Shown: piece by piece, positions 1 to 7,355 of the stretch
Layout of the letters: every line of letters starts with the position of its first letter
How positions within the stretch are numbered: the stretch's first letter is position 1
Assembly: GCA_026985655.1 (NCBI GenBank)
Contig: JALSQB010000012.1
Location: forward strand, 1-19,635
Source of the DNA: Campylobacteraceae bacterium
GTDB lineage: Bacteria > Campylobacterota > Campylobacteria > Campylobacterales > Sulfurovaceae
Length of the DNA: 19,635 nucleotides
Direction: 5' to 3'
Program-made: the position numbers and the translations under genes
Notes under the pieces: generated by a model
The model's database searches: none
The model's input: the letters and a program-made list of their open reading frames with translations, nothing else
Told to the model about the DNA's origin: nothing

Positions 1-821
1 TTAAACTTATGCACCCGATTCAACTTGTAAGAAATCTCTCCATTAAGTACTTCAATGACAGAAAAAAAGTCCTTTGTCTCTACCCAGTAAGTTCCATCTT
101 CTTTTGTTTCAAAATAGTCAAGGTAGAGTTTTTTCCCAAGTTCTAAAAATGCTTCATCACCTGTGTAGATGTTTTGAGGAATTTTTAAAAACTTTAAGGG
201 GTCGAGGGCTTGTTCGTTGTCATAAAAAAATGCACCTTCATTTAAACGTTCTAGGCTTGAAAGGGTGGCATCTACTTTTAATTTGTCAGCCAACATAGCA
301 CCCAAAGAACGGATGTATGTTCCCTCTGAAACAGTTGCTTCAAAGTGTACAAAGGGGTGATTGTAATTGATGAGCTTTATGTCGTAAATAGTGGAGTCTA
401 TTTTTTTTAATTTTACCTCTTCACCTGCTCTTGCTAAGTCGTAAGCTCTTTTCCCATTGATTTTTTTGGCTGAAAATTTTGGTGGATAATAGCTAAGTTC
501 CCCTTTTAAGCTCTCTAATGCTTCTTCTATAACTGCAAGATTGAGCTTAGAAATAATTTTAACTGAATCTACATTTTCAATGTCTAAACTTTCAGAGTTT
601 GCTCCAAGCCAAAGTGTAGCAGCGTAAGATTTGGGTGTTTTTTTGAGGTACTGAAAAAGCTTTGGGTATTGACCTGTGGCGACAATGAGACAGCCTGTGG
701 CAAAAGGGTCAAGTGTGCCAGAGAAACCTACTTTTTTGGTGTTATATTTTCTTTTAACATAACCCATATAGCCGTTTGAGCTTTTAAAAATGGGTTTGTT
801 TACTACAAATAGACGGTTCAT
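1..821 (-). CDS. truB: tRNA pseudouridine(55) synthase TruB, 3' end cut by window edge
   Basis: Converts U55 in the T-loop of tRNAs to pseudouridine in the cytoplasm. The frame reads from an ATG at 821 through 273 complete codons to the left edge with no stop, so only the last residues should be missing; short versions of roughly this length are usual in Campylobacterota. The N-terminus MNRLFVVNKPIFKSSNG is followed by the catalytic motif GFSGTLDPFATG with the nucleophile Asp at residue 38. Further on are YYPPKFSAKKINGKRAYDLA and the conserved EGTYIRSLG. The helicase gene stops 7 nt upstream of this ATG, so the two are very likely co-transcribed. In Campylobacter jejuni the order helicase-truB-csrA-ispE is known to me, so csrA may lie beyond the edge (inference). 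Confidence 0.93.
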   Translation of the reverse strand, partial: MNRLFVVNKPIFKSSNGYMGYVKRKYNTKKVGFSGTLDPFATGCLIVATGQYPKLFQYLKKTPKSYAATLWLGANSESLDIENVDSVKIISKLNLAVIEEALESLKGELSYYPPKFSAKKINGKRAYDLARAGEEVKLKKIDSTIYDIKLINYNHPFVHFEATVSEGTYIRSLGAMLADKLKVDATLSSLERLNEGAFFYDNEQALDPLKFLKIPQNIYTGDEAFLELGKKLYLDYFETKEDGTYWVETKDFFSVIEVLNGEISYKLNRVHKF

Positions 822-828
822 TTTTACC

Positions 829-2883
829 TTACACCGATTGCACAAATGAGCTTAAAATCTCGCGTTTACTACCACCAAAGTTAATCTTTAGTTTGTACTC
901 TTTTCCTGATTTATTGACAGCTTGTACGCGACCAATACCAAAGATTTTGTGTTTTACCAAGTCACCTATTTTGTAGCTTGGTGCTTTAGAGAGTTTAAGT
1001 GCTTCGCCTTGAATGAGTCCAGCTTCTCCTAAAAATCTACTTTTGTCAATGCGTTTTCTTTGCCCTTTGTAAAAACGTGAATCAACATAACACAGCGTAA
1101 GGTCTGATTTGGCTCTAGTGATGGCAACATAGCCTAAACGGCGTTCCTCTTCGATGTTTGTTCCCTCACCCAAAAGAGGGAAAAACTCTTCTTCTAATCC
1201 TATGACGTAAAGGTGTTCAAACTCTAAACCTTTTGAAGCGTGTATGCTCATGATGGTAATGGCATTTTCTTCAATGTTGTCTTGGTCACTTTGCAAAGAA
1301 ATTTCATTTAAAAATAGATCCAGTGAAAGATTGGGTGTTTTAATGATGGCTTCTCGAAAAAAACCAATAAATTCATCAATATTTTGTACCCGTTCAGTTC
1401 CATCAACCATTGAAGCATAATAGTTTTTTAAGCCAATGGTCTCTTCAAAAAGTTCAATGAAGTTGTGTAGAGAATGGCTTAGTTCCTGTTGTAACAGTTC
1501 AATATGTTCAACAAGTTTGCTTACAGAAGTACTCGCTTTTTTGCTAAGAATGCTATTGACATCATGGGTTTTAATAAAGTTAAAAATAGAAGTGTTTTGT
1601 TCGTAAGCTGCTTTTTTTAATTTATCTACTGTGACTTTACCAATGGCACGTTTTGGTTTGTTGATAATGCGTTCTAAAGAGAAATCATCGTTAGGATTGG
1701 CAAGGACTCTAAAGTAAGAGATCATGTCTTTTATCTCGGCACGGTCGTAAAAACGCATTCCTCCTAAGAGTTTAAAGGGTAAACCTTCTTTTGTAAATCC
1801 CTCTTCAAGAGAACGTGAAAGTGCGTTAATTCGGTAAAGAACAGCAATCTCATCAGAAGAGACCCCTTTGTCTAGTAGGCTTTGAACTTCTCGTGCAATG
1901 CTTTTTGCTTCTAACGATTCATCTAAGGCATGTAGCAGTTTAACACTCTCTCCCTCCCCTTTAAACGAGGTGAGTTTTTTACCAATTCTTTGTGAATTGT
2001 GTTCTATGAGTTCATTGGCAGCTTTTAAAATGGGAGAAGTTGAACGATAGTTCGTTTCCAATTTGACTGTTTTTGTTCCTTGAAAATAGTTGGAAAACTC
2101 TAAAATATTTCTAATGTTTGCCCCACGCCAACCGTAGATACTTTGGTCATCATCTCCGACCACACAGAGATTGTTGTGTTCCGATGCCAAAAGTTCTAAG
2201 AGTTTAAATTGTAACTCATTGGTATCTTGGTACTCATCAACCATGATGTATTGGTAACGCTCTGAGGTCTCTTTTCTAAGTGTTTTATCTTTTTCTAAAA
2301 TTTGGTAGGTGAGCATGAGTAGGTCATCAAAATCTACTAAATTATTTTCTGTGATTTCTGTTTCATAGTCTTTATAAATCTTGGCAATTTTACGATAGTC
2401 GGGGAGTTCGGCTTTTTGTAAAATTTCATCGGCTGTGAGTAGGGTATTTTTATATTTTGAAATTTCAGAAGCAATAAATGCGATGTTTAAATCAATGCTA
2501 TGGAGTTTGGCAATACGTTTTAAAATACGCTTTCTATCATCTGAATCAATAATGACAAAATTGTTTTTTCTTCCTAATTTTTCAATATGAAATTTTAAAA
2601 AGAGTAAACCAAACTTATGAAAAGTACAGAGCAACGGTAGAGAAGCGTTAGTAGGAATAAGTTTTGAAGCACGTTCACGCATTTCAGCCGCGGCTTTGTT
2701 TGTAAAGGTGAGAGTTAAGGTGTTTAGGGGGTCAATTCCTACTTCAGCAATGAGGTAGGCGAGTCGAGTTGTTAATGTTTTTGTCTTACCTGAACCTGCT
2801 CCAGCTAGAATGAGTAGTGGCCCATCAATATGTTTAACAGCTTCTTGTTGTGCCTCATTTAAGGCAGTGATTACTTCTTGCAT
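829..2883 (-). CDS. uvrD: UvrD/Rep/PcrA-family superfamily 1 ATP-dependent 3'-5' DNA helicase
   Basis: A superfamily 1A helicase that unwinds DNA in repair or at stalled replication forks. Visible motifs in order: Q motif LNEAQQEAV (8-16), Walker A AGAGSGKT (27-34), motif Ia TFTNKAAAEM (59-68), motif II VDEYQDTN (215-222), motif III DDDQSIYGWRGA (244-255), motif IV region ETNYRST, and motif VI VAITRAK near the C-terminus. The last 45 or so residues (GDLVKHKIFGIGRV...) look like the small Tudor-like domain that ends PcrA/UvrD proteins and is known to contact RNA polymerase. At 684 aa it is in the family range. It is the first gene of a minus-strand pair with truB. UvrD, PcrA and Rep cannot be told apart from sequence alone; the C-terminal domain favours PcrA/UvrD. 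Confidence 0.93.
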   Translation of the reverse strand: MQEVITALNEAQQEAVKHIDGPLLILAGAGSGKTKTLTTRLAYLIAEVGIDPLNTLTLTFTNKAAAEMRERASKLIPTNASLPLLCTFHKFGLLFLKFHIEKLGRKNNFVIIDSDDRKRILKRIAKLHSIDLNIAFIASEISKYKNTLLTADEILQKAELPDYRKIAKIYKDYETEITENNLVDFDDLLMLTYQILEKDKTLRKETSERYQYIMVDEYQDTNELQFKLLELLASEHNNLCVVGDDDQSIYGWRGANIRNILEFSNYFQGTKTVKLETNYRSTSPILKAANELIEHNSQRIGKKLTSFKGEGESVKLLHALDESLEAKSIAREVQSLLDKGVSSDEIAVLYRINALSRSLEEGFTKEGLPFKLLGGMRFYDRAEIKDMISYFRVLANPNDDFSLERIINKPKRAIGKVTVDKLKKAAYEQNTSIFNFIKTHDVNSILSKKASTSVSKLVEHIELLQQELSHSLHNFIELFEETIGLKNYYASMVDGTERVQNIDEFIGFFREAIIKTPNLSLDLFLNEISLQSDQDNIEENAITIMSIHASKGLEFEHLYVIGLEEEFFPLLGEGTNIEEERRLGYVAITRAKSDLTLCYVDSRFYKGQRKRIDKSRFLGEAGLIQGEALKLSKAPSYKIGDLVKHKIFGIGRVQAVNKSGKEYKLKINFGGSKREILSSFVQSV

Positions 2884-2903
2884 TTTTTAATACTTTTTAA
2901 TTT

Positions 2904-2912
2904 AGTATAACA
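2904..2912 (-). promoter_or_regulatory. putative extended -10 promoter of the helicase-truB pair
   Basis: On the minus strand this reads TGTTATACT, an extended -10 (TGn + TATACT) 20 nt upstream of the helicase ATG. There is no recognisable -35. Transcription would start near 2897, leaving a very short leader; no strong Shine-Dalgarno sequence is visible before the ATG. Confidence 0.35.
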
Positions 2913-3016
2913 CTTTTTTGGTTAAACCCTCATAGTTCACTTTAGACAGGTAGAGGAGCAGTAATAACTATGTTTTATAAATATTATAGTTTATTTGAAT
3001 GACTTATAGTAGTTTA

Positions 3017-3043
3017 ATTATAATTTGATATAATAATTATAAT
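3017..3043. promoter_or_regulatory. perfect 9-bp inverted repeat around the lysR promoter, putative autoregulatory operator
   Basis: ATTATAATT at 3017-3025 is the exact reverse complement of AATTATAAT at 3035-3043, with a 9-nt spacer. T3024 and A3036 satisfy the T-N11-A geometry typical of LysR-family binding sites. The spacer is itself a perfect extended -10 box. LysR-type regulators commonly repress their own genes by binding across the promoter, which this layout would allow. The sequence is pure A+T, so chance symmetry is more likely than usual. Confidence 0.45.
3026..3034 (+). promoter_or_regulatory. extended -10 promoter of the LysR-type regulator gene
   Basis: TGATATAAT matches the extended -10 consensus TGnTATAAT exactly, 37 nt upstream of the lysR ATG. 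It is followed by the Shine-Dalgarno sequence AAAGGTG at 3060-3066. A second TATAAT at 3038-3043 lies within the right arm of the inverted repeat and could serve instead. Confidence 0.5.
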
Positions 3044-3071
3044 AAAAATAAATTTATATAAAGGTGTTTAA

Positions 3072-3980
3072 ATGTTAAAAGACTTTGTTAAGATGGAAAC
3101 CTTTCTTGCCGTTGCTAGGGAACGTAGTTTTTCTAAGGCTTCTGCAAAACTAGGAATCTCTCAACCTGCCGTAACACAACAGATAAAATATATTGAAAAC
3201 TATTTAGAAGCAAAGATTATAGATAGAAAGAAAAATGGTATTAAACTAACACCTGAGGGAGAAGAACTCTATAAGGTTGTTACCCAATTAGAAAAGTCAA
3301 TTTTTAGCCTTGAAAAAGATGTTTTAAAAATTATTAAAAAAGAGATGACTTTTCGATTGGCAGCTTCATATACCATTGGCTCTTATGTGATTCCTGGTAA
3401 ATGTTTAAACTCTATTGGAAAAAGTATTGGGAACGATATAGCCTTAACCATTGATACGAGTGATAATATTGTTAAAGGACTAAAAGAGCGTAAGTTTGAT
3501 GTGGGCTTAATTGAGTCTCCTGTGATGGATCATGATTTAATCTACCGAGAATGGTTTGACGATGAGTTGGTACTTTTTTCTAATGTAAAACTCCCTAAAA
3601 CGGTGAATACTGAAGAGCTTTATGACTATAAATGGATTTGTAGAGAGGAGGGTTCTCATACAAGAAAACTCATCTCAGAAGTATTTGGAGAGCTAGGGGT
3701 TTCTTGTAAAAGTTTTGATGTGCTTTCAGAAGTTTCCAACTCAACTGCTGCGCTTCAAAGCGTTAAACGGGCAACAAAAAATGAAGCCAAGCCAATTGTA
3801 TCAATGATTTCAAAGTATGCCATTGCAGAAGAGGTTGCTCGTGGTGCATTATTTGAATCACGTATTTATGGATACACTATGAGCCGTAAGTTTTACATTG
3901 TATATTCTAAAGAGAATAAAAACAATGTATTTGTTGATAATGTGGTCAATTATATTATTGCAGGAAAATGCGATAGTTAG
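3072..3980 (+). CDS. LysR-type transcriptional regulator (CysL/YeiE-like group)
   Basis: A DNA-binding regulator with the usual two-domain LysR architecture and usual length (302 aa). The N-terminal winged helix-turn-helix spans about residues 5-65 (FLAVARERSFSKASAKLGIS, then QPAVTQQIKYIE). A linker helix follows, then a periplasmic-binding-protein-like effector domain from about residue 93 to the end. WICREEGSHTR in the effector domain resembles the WI.REEGSGTR segment of CysL, YeiE and CbbR-type members, which respond to small anions or carboxylates; this grouping is an inference. The start is supported by AAAGGTG 5 nt upstream. It is divergent from the helicase and convergent with the SspB-like gene, 1 nt away. 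Its target is unknown; cysK is nearby but belongs to the opposing operon. Confidence 0.88.
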   Translation: MLKDFVKMETFLAVARERSFSKASAKLGISQPAVTQQIKYIENYLEAKIIDRKKNGIKLTPEGEELYKVVTQLEKSIFSLEKDVLKIIKKEMTFRLAASYTIGSYVIPGKCLNSIGKSIGNDIALTIDTSDNIVKGLKERKFDVGLIESPVMDHDLIYREWFDDELVLFSNVKLPKTVNTEELYDYKWICREEGSHTRKLISEVFGELGVSCKSFDVLSEVSNSTAALQSVKRATKNEAKPIVSMISKYAIAEEVARGALFESRIYGYTMSRKFYIVYSKENKNNVFVDNVVNYIIAGKCDS

Positions 3981-3994
3981 ACTATTTTCTTTTT
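3973..3994 (+). terminator. weak hairpin with T-rich tail over the convergent stop codons
   Basis: ATAGT (3973-3977) and ACTAT (3981-3985) can form a 5-bp stem with a TAG loop, followed by TTTTCTTTTT running to 3994. The loop is the lysR stop codon, and the right arm contains the stop codon of the opposing gene. The stem is A+T rich and short, so it would be a weak terminator at best, and only in the plus direction. Confidence 0.3.
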
Positions 3995-4431
3995 AAGAGC
4001 TTCGCATTTTCTGGGTTGTTGAGTAGTGCAGCCATAGAATCCACAGGTTCGTTAGATGTCTCTTCTTCCTCTACGTGCATACTGACGATGTTAATGAGTA
4101 TAGGATACTCATCTACAAAAATTTGTTTTACAGCAAGTAGTGGAATATGTACCAATGAACCAAAATTTTCACTTCCAAAACCAGCTTCAAATGAGATATA
4201 CTCAGTGTCAATACTGGCTGTTTCAAAAGAGTAGTTTGCCAACATAAAAAGGGTAACATCAGGTAAAGAAGCTTTTAATTTGCTGGGTAACTCTGGGTTA
4301 AAATTTACATTGGAAGTTTCACAAGCAATACCAAATTCTTGATCTTGATTAAACATGTACTCTACGGTTGCATAAATATGTTCTTTCATTAGCTCTTGGT
4401 ATGCTACTGTCTCTAGTGCTTTTATGGTCAT
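3982..4431 (-). CDS. SspB-like protein, putative ClpXP protease adaptor
   Basis: Small acidic protein of 149 aa with no signal peptide. I believe it is a divergent member of the SspB (stringent starvation protein B) family, which hands ssrA-tagged peptides from stalled ribosomes to ClpXP. An N-terminal helix (YQELMKEHIYATVEYMF) precedes a beta-rich core. The segment EYISFEAGFGSENFGSLVHI followed by PLLAVKQIF lines up with the FGG..R.VSVP..A...IY signature of E. coli and alphaproteobacterial SspB. After the core come an acidic linker (EEEETSNEP) and a short basic tail, AKLLKRK, where SspB proteins carry their ClpX-binding peptide. The alignment is by eye from memory. It is the last gene of the cysK-pabC-like run, 12 nt after its neighbour, with its own GAGGG ribosome binding site. 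Otherwise it is a conserved hypothetical protein. Confidence 0.55.
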   Translation of the reverse strand: MTIKALETVAYQELMKEHIYATVEYMFNQDQEFGIACETSNVNFNPELPSKLKASLPDVTLFMLANYSFETASIDTEYISFEAGFGSENFGSLVHIPLLAVKQIFVDEYPILINIVSMHVEEEETSNEPVDSMAALLNNPENAKLLKRK

Positions 4432-4443
4432 GAAATATCCCTC

Positions 4444-5019
4444 TTATTGCTGTATGTTTACAGACTTTTGTATGCGAAATCCTATCATAGCATTCATTAA
4501 AGCAAAGTTTGAATAGTTGTGTAGATTTTCTTTTTTAATATTTTCTAATTTTAAAAAGTTTTTTTCCAAAAGTCTTTCCCTTGTTGTTCCTGCTAGTAGG
4601 GGTGTTTTAGGCGTAAGCCATGAGGTACCATCAAAAAAAGCGATGTTAGCAATGGAAGTATCGGTTAATAATCCATCTTTTTCAATAATAATCTCATTAT
4701 GCCCTAAGAGAAGTTTTTGAAAACTTGAACGGTCGGTGTATTTGTATTGGTAGTCAAGATGGCTTTTAACAATGGTAAAGTGTGTAATTTCCTTTGCTTT
4801 ATAGGGAAAATACTCAATTGAATGAATGCTATTATTGCCATAGATTATTTTACAACGATAGAGTCCACGCTTAGGAGGGCTAATTACTGTTTGTAAATCC
4901 ATCGTAGAAGAGTTTAAAAAAAGCGTTTGTTGTGTTTTGTTAAAACGTCTATTGTGCCAATCAAGATTGAAAATTTTTCCATCTTTAATCTTAATGGTTT
5001 CAAAACAACTAGGGTGCAT
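4444..5019 (-). CDS. pabC: class IV PLP enzyme, probable aminodeoxychorismate lyase (PabC-like)
   Basis: A fold-type IV pyridoxal phosphate enzyme, most likely 4-amino-4-deoxychorismate lyase, which makes p-aminobenzoate for folate. At 191 aa it is shorter than E. coli PabC (269 aa). Hallmarks: ETIKIKDGKIFNLDWHNRR near the N-terminus; the catalytic lysine in KYTDR (Lys93, Arg97); LTDTSIANIAFFDG (118-131), the counterpart of the E.S..N.F segment; and TPLLAGTTRERLL (139-151), the phosphate-binding region. The ATG lies 6 nt after the cysK stop with no good ribosome binding site, suggesting translational coupling. Branched-chain or D-amino-acid transaminase activity is the alternative, but the compact length and DWHNRR segment fit PabC better. 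Confidence 0.72.
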   Translation of the reverse strand: MHPSCFETIKIKDGKIFNLDWHNRRFNKTQQTLFLNSSTMDLQTVISPPKRGLYRCKIIYGNNSIHSIEYFPYKAKEITHFTIVKSHLDYQYKYTDRSSFQKLLLGHNEIIIEKDGLLTDTSIANIAFFDGTSWLTPKTPLLAGTTRERLLEKNFLKLENIKKENLHNYSNFALMNAMIGFRIQKSVNIQQ

Positions 5020-5025
5020 TTAATC

Positions 5026-5937
5026 TTAAAATAAATCAGTTGATAGATAACGTTCAGCTGTATCGCAAAGTATGGTTACAAATACTTTGCCTTTGTTCTC
5101 TTCTCTTGAAGCAACTTTGACGGTAGCTGAAATGTTTGCACCTGATGAAATACCCACCAATAAACCTTCCTCAACGGCTACCTTCTGGGCATACTTAATC
5201 GCCTCTTCATCAGAGACTTGAATCACCTCATCATAGATGTCTGTGTTTAAAATATTAGGAACAAACCCAGCACCAATACCTTGGATTTTATGAGGACCAG
5301 CAACATTTCCTGAGAGTATTGAGGAGTTACTTGGTTCAACAGCAATGGCTTTAAGCGTAGCAACATGTTCTTTTAAAGTTTCAGATGTGCCTGTTAGTGT
5401 TCCTCCTGTACCGACAGCTGCAACAAAATAATCAACACTATTTTGGGTGTCTTTTAAAATTTCTAATGCTGTTGTCTGTCGGTGAATTTCAGGATTATGA
5501 GGATTATCAAACTGTTGCAATACATAAGCATTTAGCTCTTTGGCTAAACTATTTGCTCTATTAATTGCCCCTCCCATACCTTCTGATGCAGGGGTGAGTA
5601 CAATCTTTGCACCTAAATGTGTTAGCAGTTTACGACGCTCAATACTCATAGACTCAGGCATGGTTAGCACAAGTTTGAGTGATTTTGAAGCACAAATAGC
5701 AGCCAAGCCAATACCTGTATTTCCTGAAGTTGGTTCGATAATGGTTGAGTGTTGGTCTATTTTTCCCTCTTTGAATGCTTGGTTAATCATATTCATCGCA
5801 ATTCTATCTTTAACCGAAGAGGTAGGATTCATGAATTCACATTTACCTAAAATGGTGGCTCCTGTAAGTTCGGAGAGTTTGTTTAATTTTACTAATGGAG
5901 TATTGCCAATAAGTCCTTCAATATTTTGATGTATCAT
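5026..5937 (-). CDS. cysK: cysteine synthase A (O-acetylserine sulfhydrylase)
   Basis: PLP enzyme of the beta-family that makes cysteine from O-acetylserine and sulfide in the cytoplasm. The PLP lysine is Lys43 in NPTSSVKDR. The substrate loop is EPTSGNTGIGLA (68-79), the phosphate-binding loop GTGGT (176-180), and the PLP N1-contact motif GISSGAN (262-268). The C-terminus has the usual LCDTAERYLSTDLF. At 303 aa it is the normal length. The start has AAAGG seven nt upstream. It follows pyrC by 27 nt and is coupled to the pabC-like gene downstream. The sequence cannot separate CysK from a CysM-like specificity with certainty, but the motifs favour CysK. Confidence 0.93.
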   Translation of the reverse strand: MIHQNIEGLIGNTPLVKLNKLSELTGATILGKCEFMNPTSSVKDRIAMNMINQAFKEGKIDQHSTIIEPTSGNTGIGLAAICASKSLKLVLTMPESMSIERRKLLTHLGAKIVLTPASEGMGGAINRANSLAKELNAYVLQQFDNPHNPEIHRQTTALEILKDTQNSVDYFVAAVGTGGTLTGTSETLKEHVATLKAIAVEPSNSSILSGNVAGPHKIQGIGAGFVPNILNTDIYDEVIQVSDEEAIKYAQKVAVEEGLLVGISSGANISATVKVASREENKGKVFVTILCDTAERYLSTDLF

Positions 5938-5964
5938 TTTTTACCTTTCTTAACTTAATATTTT

Positions 5965-6975
5965 TTATTTTATATCTATAATAGAGTATTGCAGTTTTTC
6001 TCCTGCATACATAGGGATAACTTCACCATAGTGATGTGGTACGATAAATTCTTTCTCTTCTAGGGTAACGAGTTTAGGAGATATTTTAATATTCGAATAT
6101 ATTTTTTGTGCATTATCTGAAACAAAAGCTTGTAGTTTTTGCATGGTTGAGTGTTTCATGAAGAGTTCACTTAAAACTTGTAAGGCAATGGGTGCCGTAA
6201 AGACACCAGCTGCACAACCACACGCCTCTTTGGCATGTTGGGGGTGAGGGGCTGAATCTGAACCAAACATCACTTTGGGGTGACCCCCTAGTGCAACTTT
6301 AAGTAAAGCTTCTCTGTCTTCTGGACGTTTGGCAATGGGTTTACAAAAAAGATGAGGTTGTAACATGCCCCCTGCTACATCATCTAAAGTAATGAGTAGA
6401 TGATGAAGCGTAATGGTGGCATAGAGATTGTCAAATTTATCTAAAAGAGCCACGCTCTCTTGGGTGGTAATATGCTCCATAATAATTTTTAGTTTTGGAA
6501 AGTTAGTGGCTAACATGGCGTAAACAGAAGCAAATTCAGCCTCTCTGTCCATTACAAATCCATTGGTTTCACCATGAATACAAAGAGGAATGTTCAACTC
6601 ACTCATCGCTGTTAGCGTTGGGCGTAACTCCTCCACGTCAAAACCACTTAGTCCACCTTCTGAATTGGTCGTAATTCCTGCTGGGTAGAGTTTAATGGCT
6701 GTAAGTTCATCTTTAATAGATTCTAAAAACTCTTTGGTGTAAGTAGGCTTAAAAAATAGCGTCATATAAGGGGTAAAATTTTGCTCATTAGAAGCTTTTA
6801 AAATACGTTCTTTATAGGCTAACAGTGCCTCTCTTGTCTCAATGGGAGGCACAAGGTTTGGCATAATTAGCCCTCCTGCAAAAGTTTCAGCAGAAAGAGG
6901 AGCAACGGTTTCAAGCATTGCTTCATCTCGAAGGTGTAAGTGCATATCAAGGGGTGCGTGTAGTGTAATAAACAT
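5965..6975 (-). CDS. pyrC: dihydroorotase, E. coli PyrC type
   Basis: Zinc amidohydrolase that interconverts N-carbamoyl-aspartate and dihydroorotate in pyrimidine synthesis. Counting from the ATG at 6975 (336 aa): metal ligands HLH at 12-14 in PLDMHLHLRD, carbamylated Lys95 in AIKLYPAG, His134 in IHGE, His168 in MEHITT, and catalytic Asp240 in FGSDSAPHP. The substrate-loop region CGCAAGVFTAP is also present. The open frame extends upstream to a GTG at 6999, but I prefer the ATG because AGGT lies at a proper distance before it and the family begins just before the HxH strand. It sits 59 nt after yidD and 27 nt before cysK in the same direction. Confidence 0.93.
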   Translation of the reverse strand: MFITLHAPLDMHLHLRDEAMLETVAPLSAETFAGGLIMPNLVPPIETREALLAYKERILKASNEQNFTPYMTLFFKPTYTKEFLESIKDELTAIKLYPAGITTNSEGGLSGFDVEELRPTLTAMSELNIPLCIHGETNGFVMDREAEFASVYAMLATNFPKLKIIMEHITTQESVALLDKFDNLYATITLHHLLITLDDVAGGMLQPHLFCKPIAKRPEDREALLKVALGGHPKVMFGSDSAPHPQHAKEACGCAAGVFTAPIALQVLSELFMKHSTMQKLQAFVSDNAQKIYSNIKISPKLVTLEEKEFIVPHHYGEVIPMYAGEKLQYSIIDIK

Positions 6976-7034
6976 TTGATACCTCAGAAAAGTTTCCACG
7001 ATTATTGCACAAATATTGTTAAAAAAGAGAGTTT

Positions 7035-7355
7035 TTAGTGATTAAAATTTTTGAGAAGATAAAAATATGGATTTTTTTGAGGCACTAACCAATACTTCAC
7101 CTCTATATTAATAGAGAGTTCCATTATCTTTGGGGCTTGATATTTGATAATTGGATAATCAATCCCCCCTGCAAAAAGTTGGTTACATCGTAAAATTCTA
7201 AGCGTTGTTTGGGTTAATGCTTTATCGACTCTGTTAAACTCAAATTGCCACTTGGCATACTCGGAGCAAGTAGGGTAGTAGCGACAAGAAGCAGGTAACA
7301 TCTTTGAAAAGTATTGATAGCCCTTAATAGGAGCAATAAAAAGTTTACTCCACAT
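7035..7355 (-). CDS. yidD: membrane protein insertion efficiency factor YidD
   Basis: Small membrane-associated protein thought to help YidC insert inner-membrane proteins. The family signature is complete: the amphipathic N-terminus IAPIKGYQYFSKMLPASC, then CRYYPTCSEYA with Cys24 and Cys30, and RCNQLFAGGIDYP with Cys57, matching the usual RC.P...GG.D.VP. It is 106 aa, within family range. Its ATG overlaps the end of lnt by 11 nt. In many bacteria yidD sits between rnpA and yidC; here it is attached to lnt, so its envelope-biogenesis link is kept with a different partner. Confidence 0.92.
   Translation of the reverse strand: MWSKLFIAPIKGYQYFSKMLPASCRYYPTCSEYAKWQFEFNRVDKALTQTTLRILRCNQLFAGGIDYPIIKYQAPKIMELSINIEVKYWLVPQKNPYFYLLKNFNH

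Noticed and set aside
74..298. Plus-strand open frame opposite truB
   Set aside because: It lies wholly antisense to the truB coding sequence, and its product resembles no protein.
6976..6999. GTG start extending PyrC by 8 residues
   Set aside because: The downstream ATG has AGGT at a suitable distance and matches where the family begins; the extra residues (METFLRYQ) belong to the leader.
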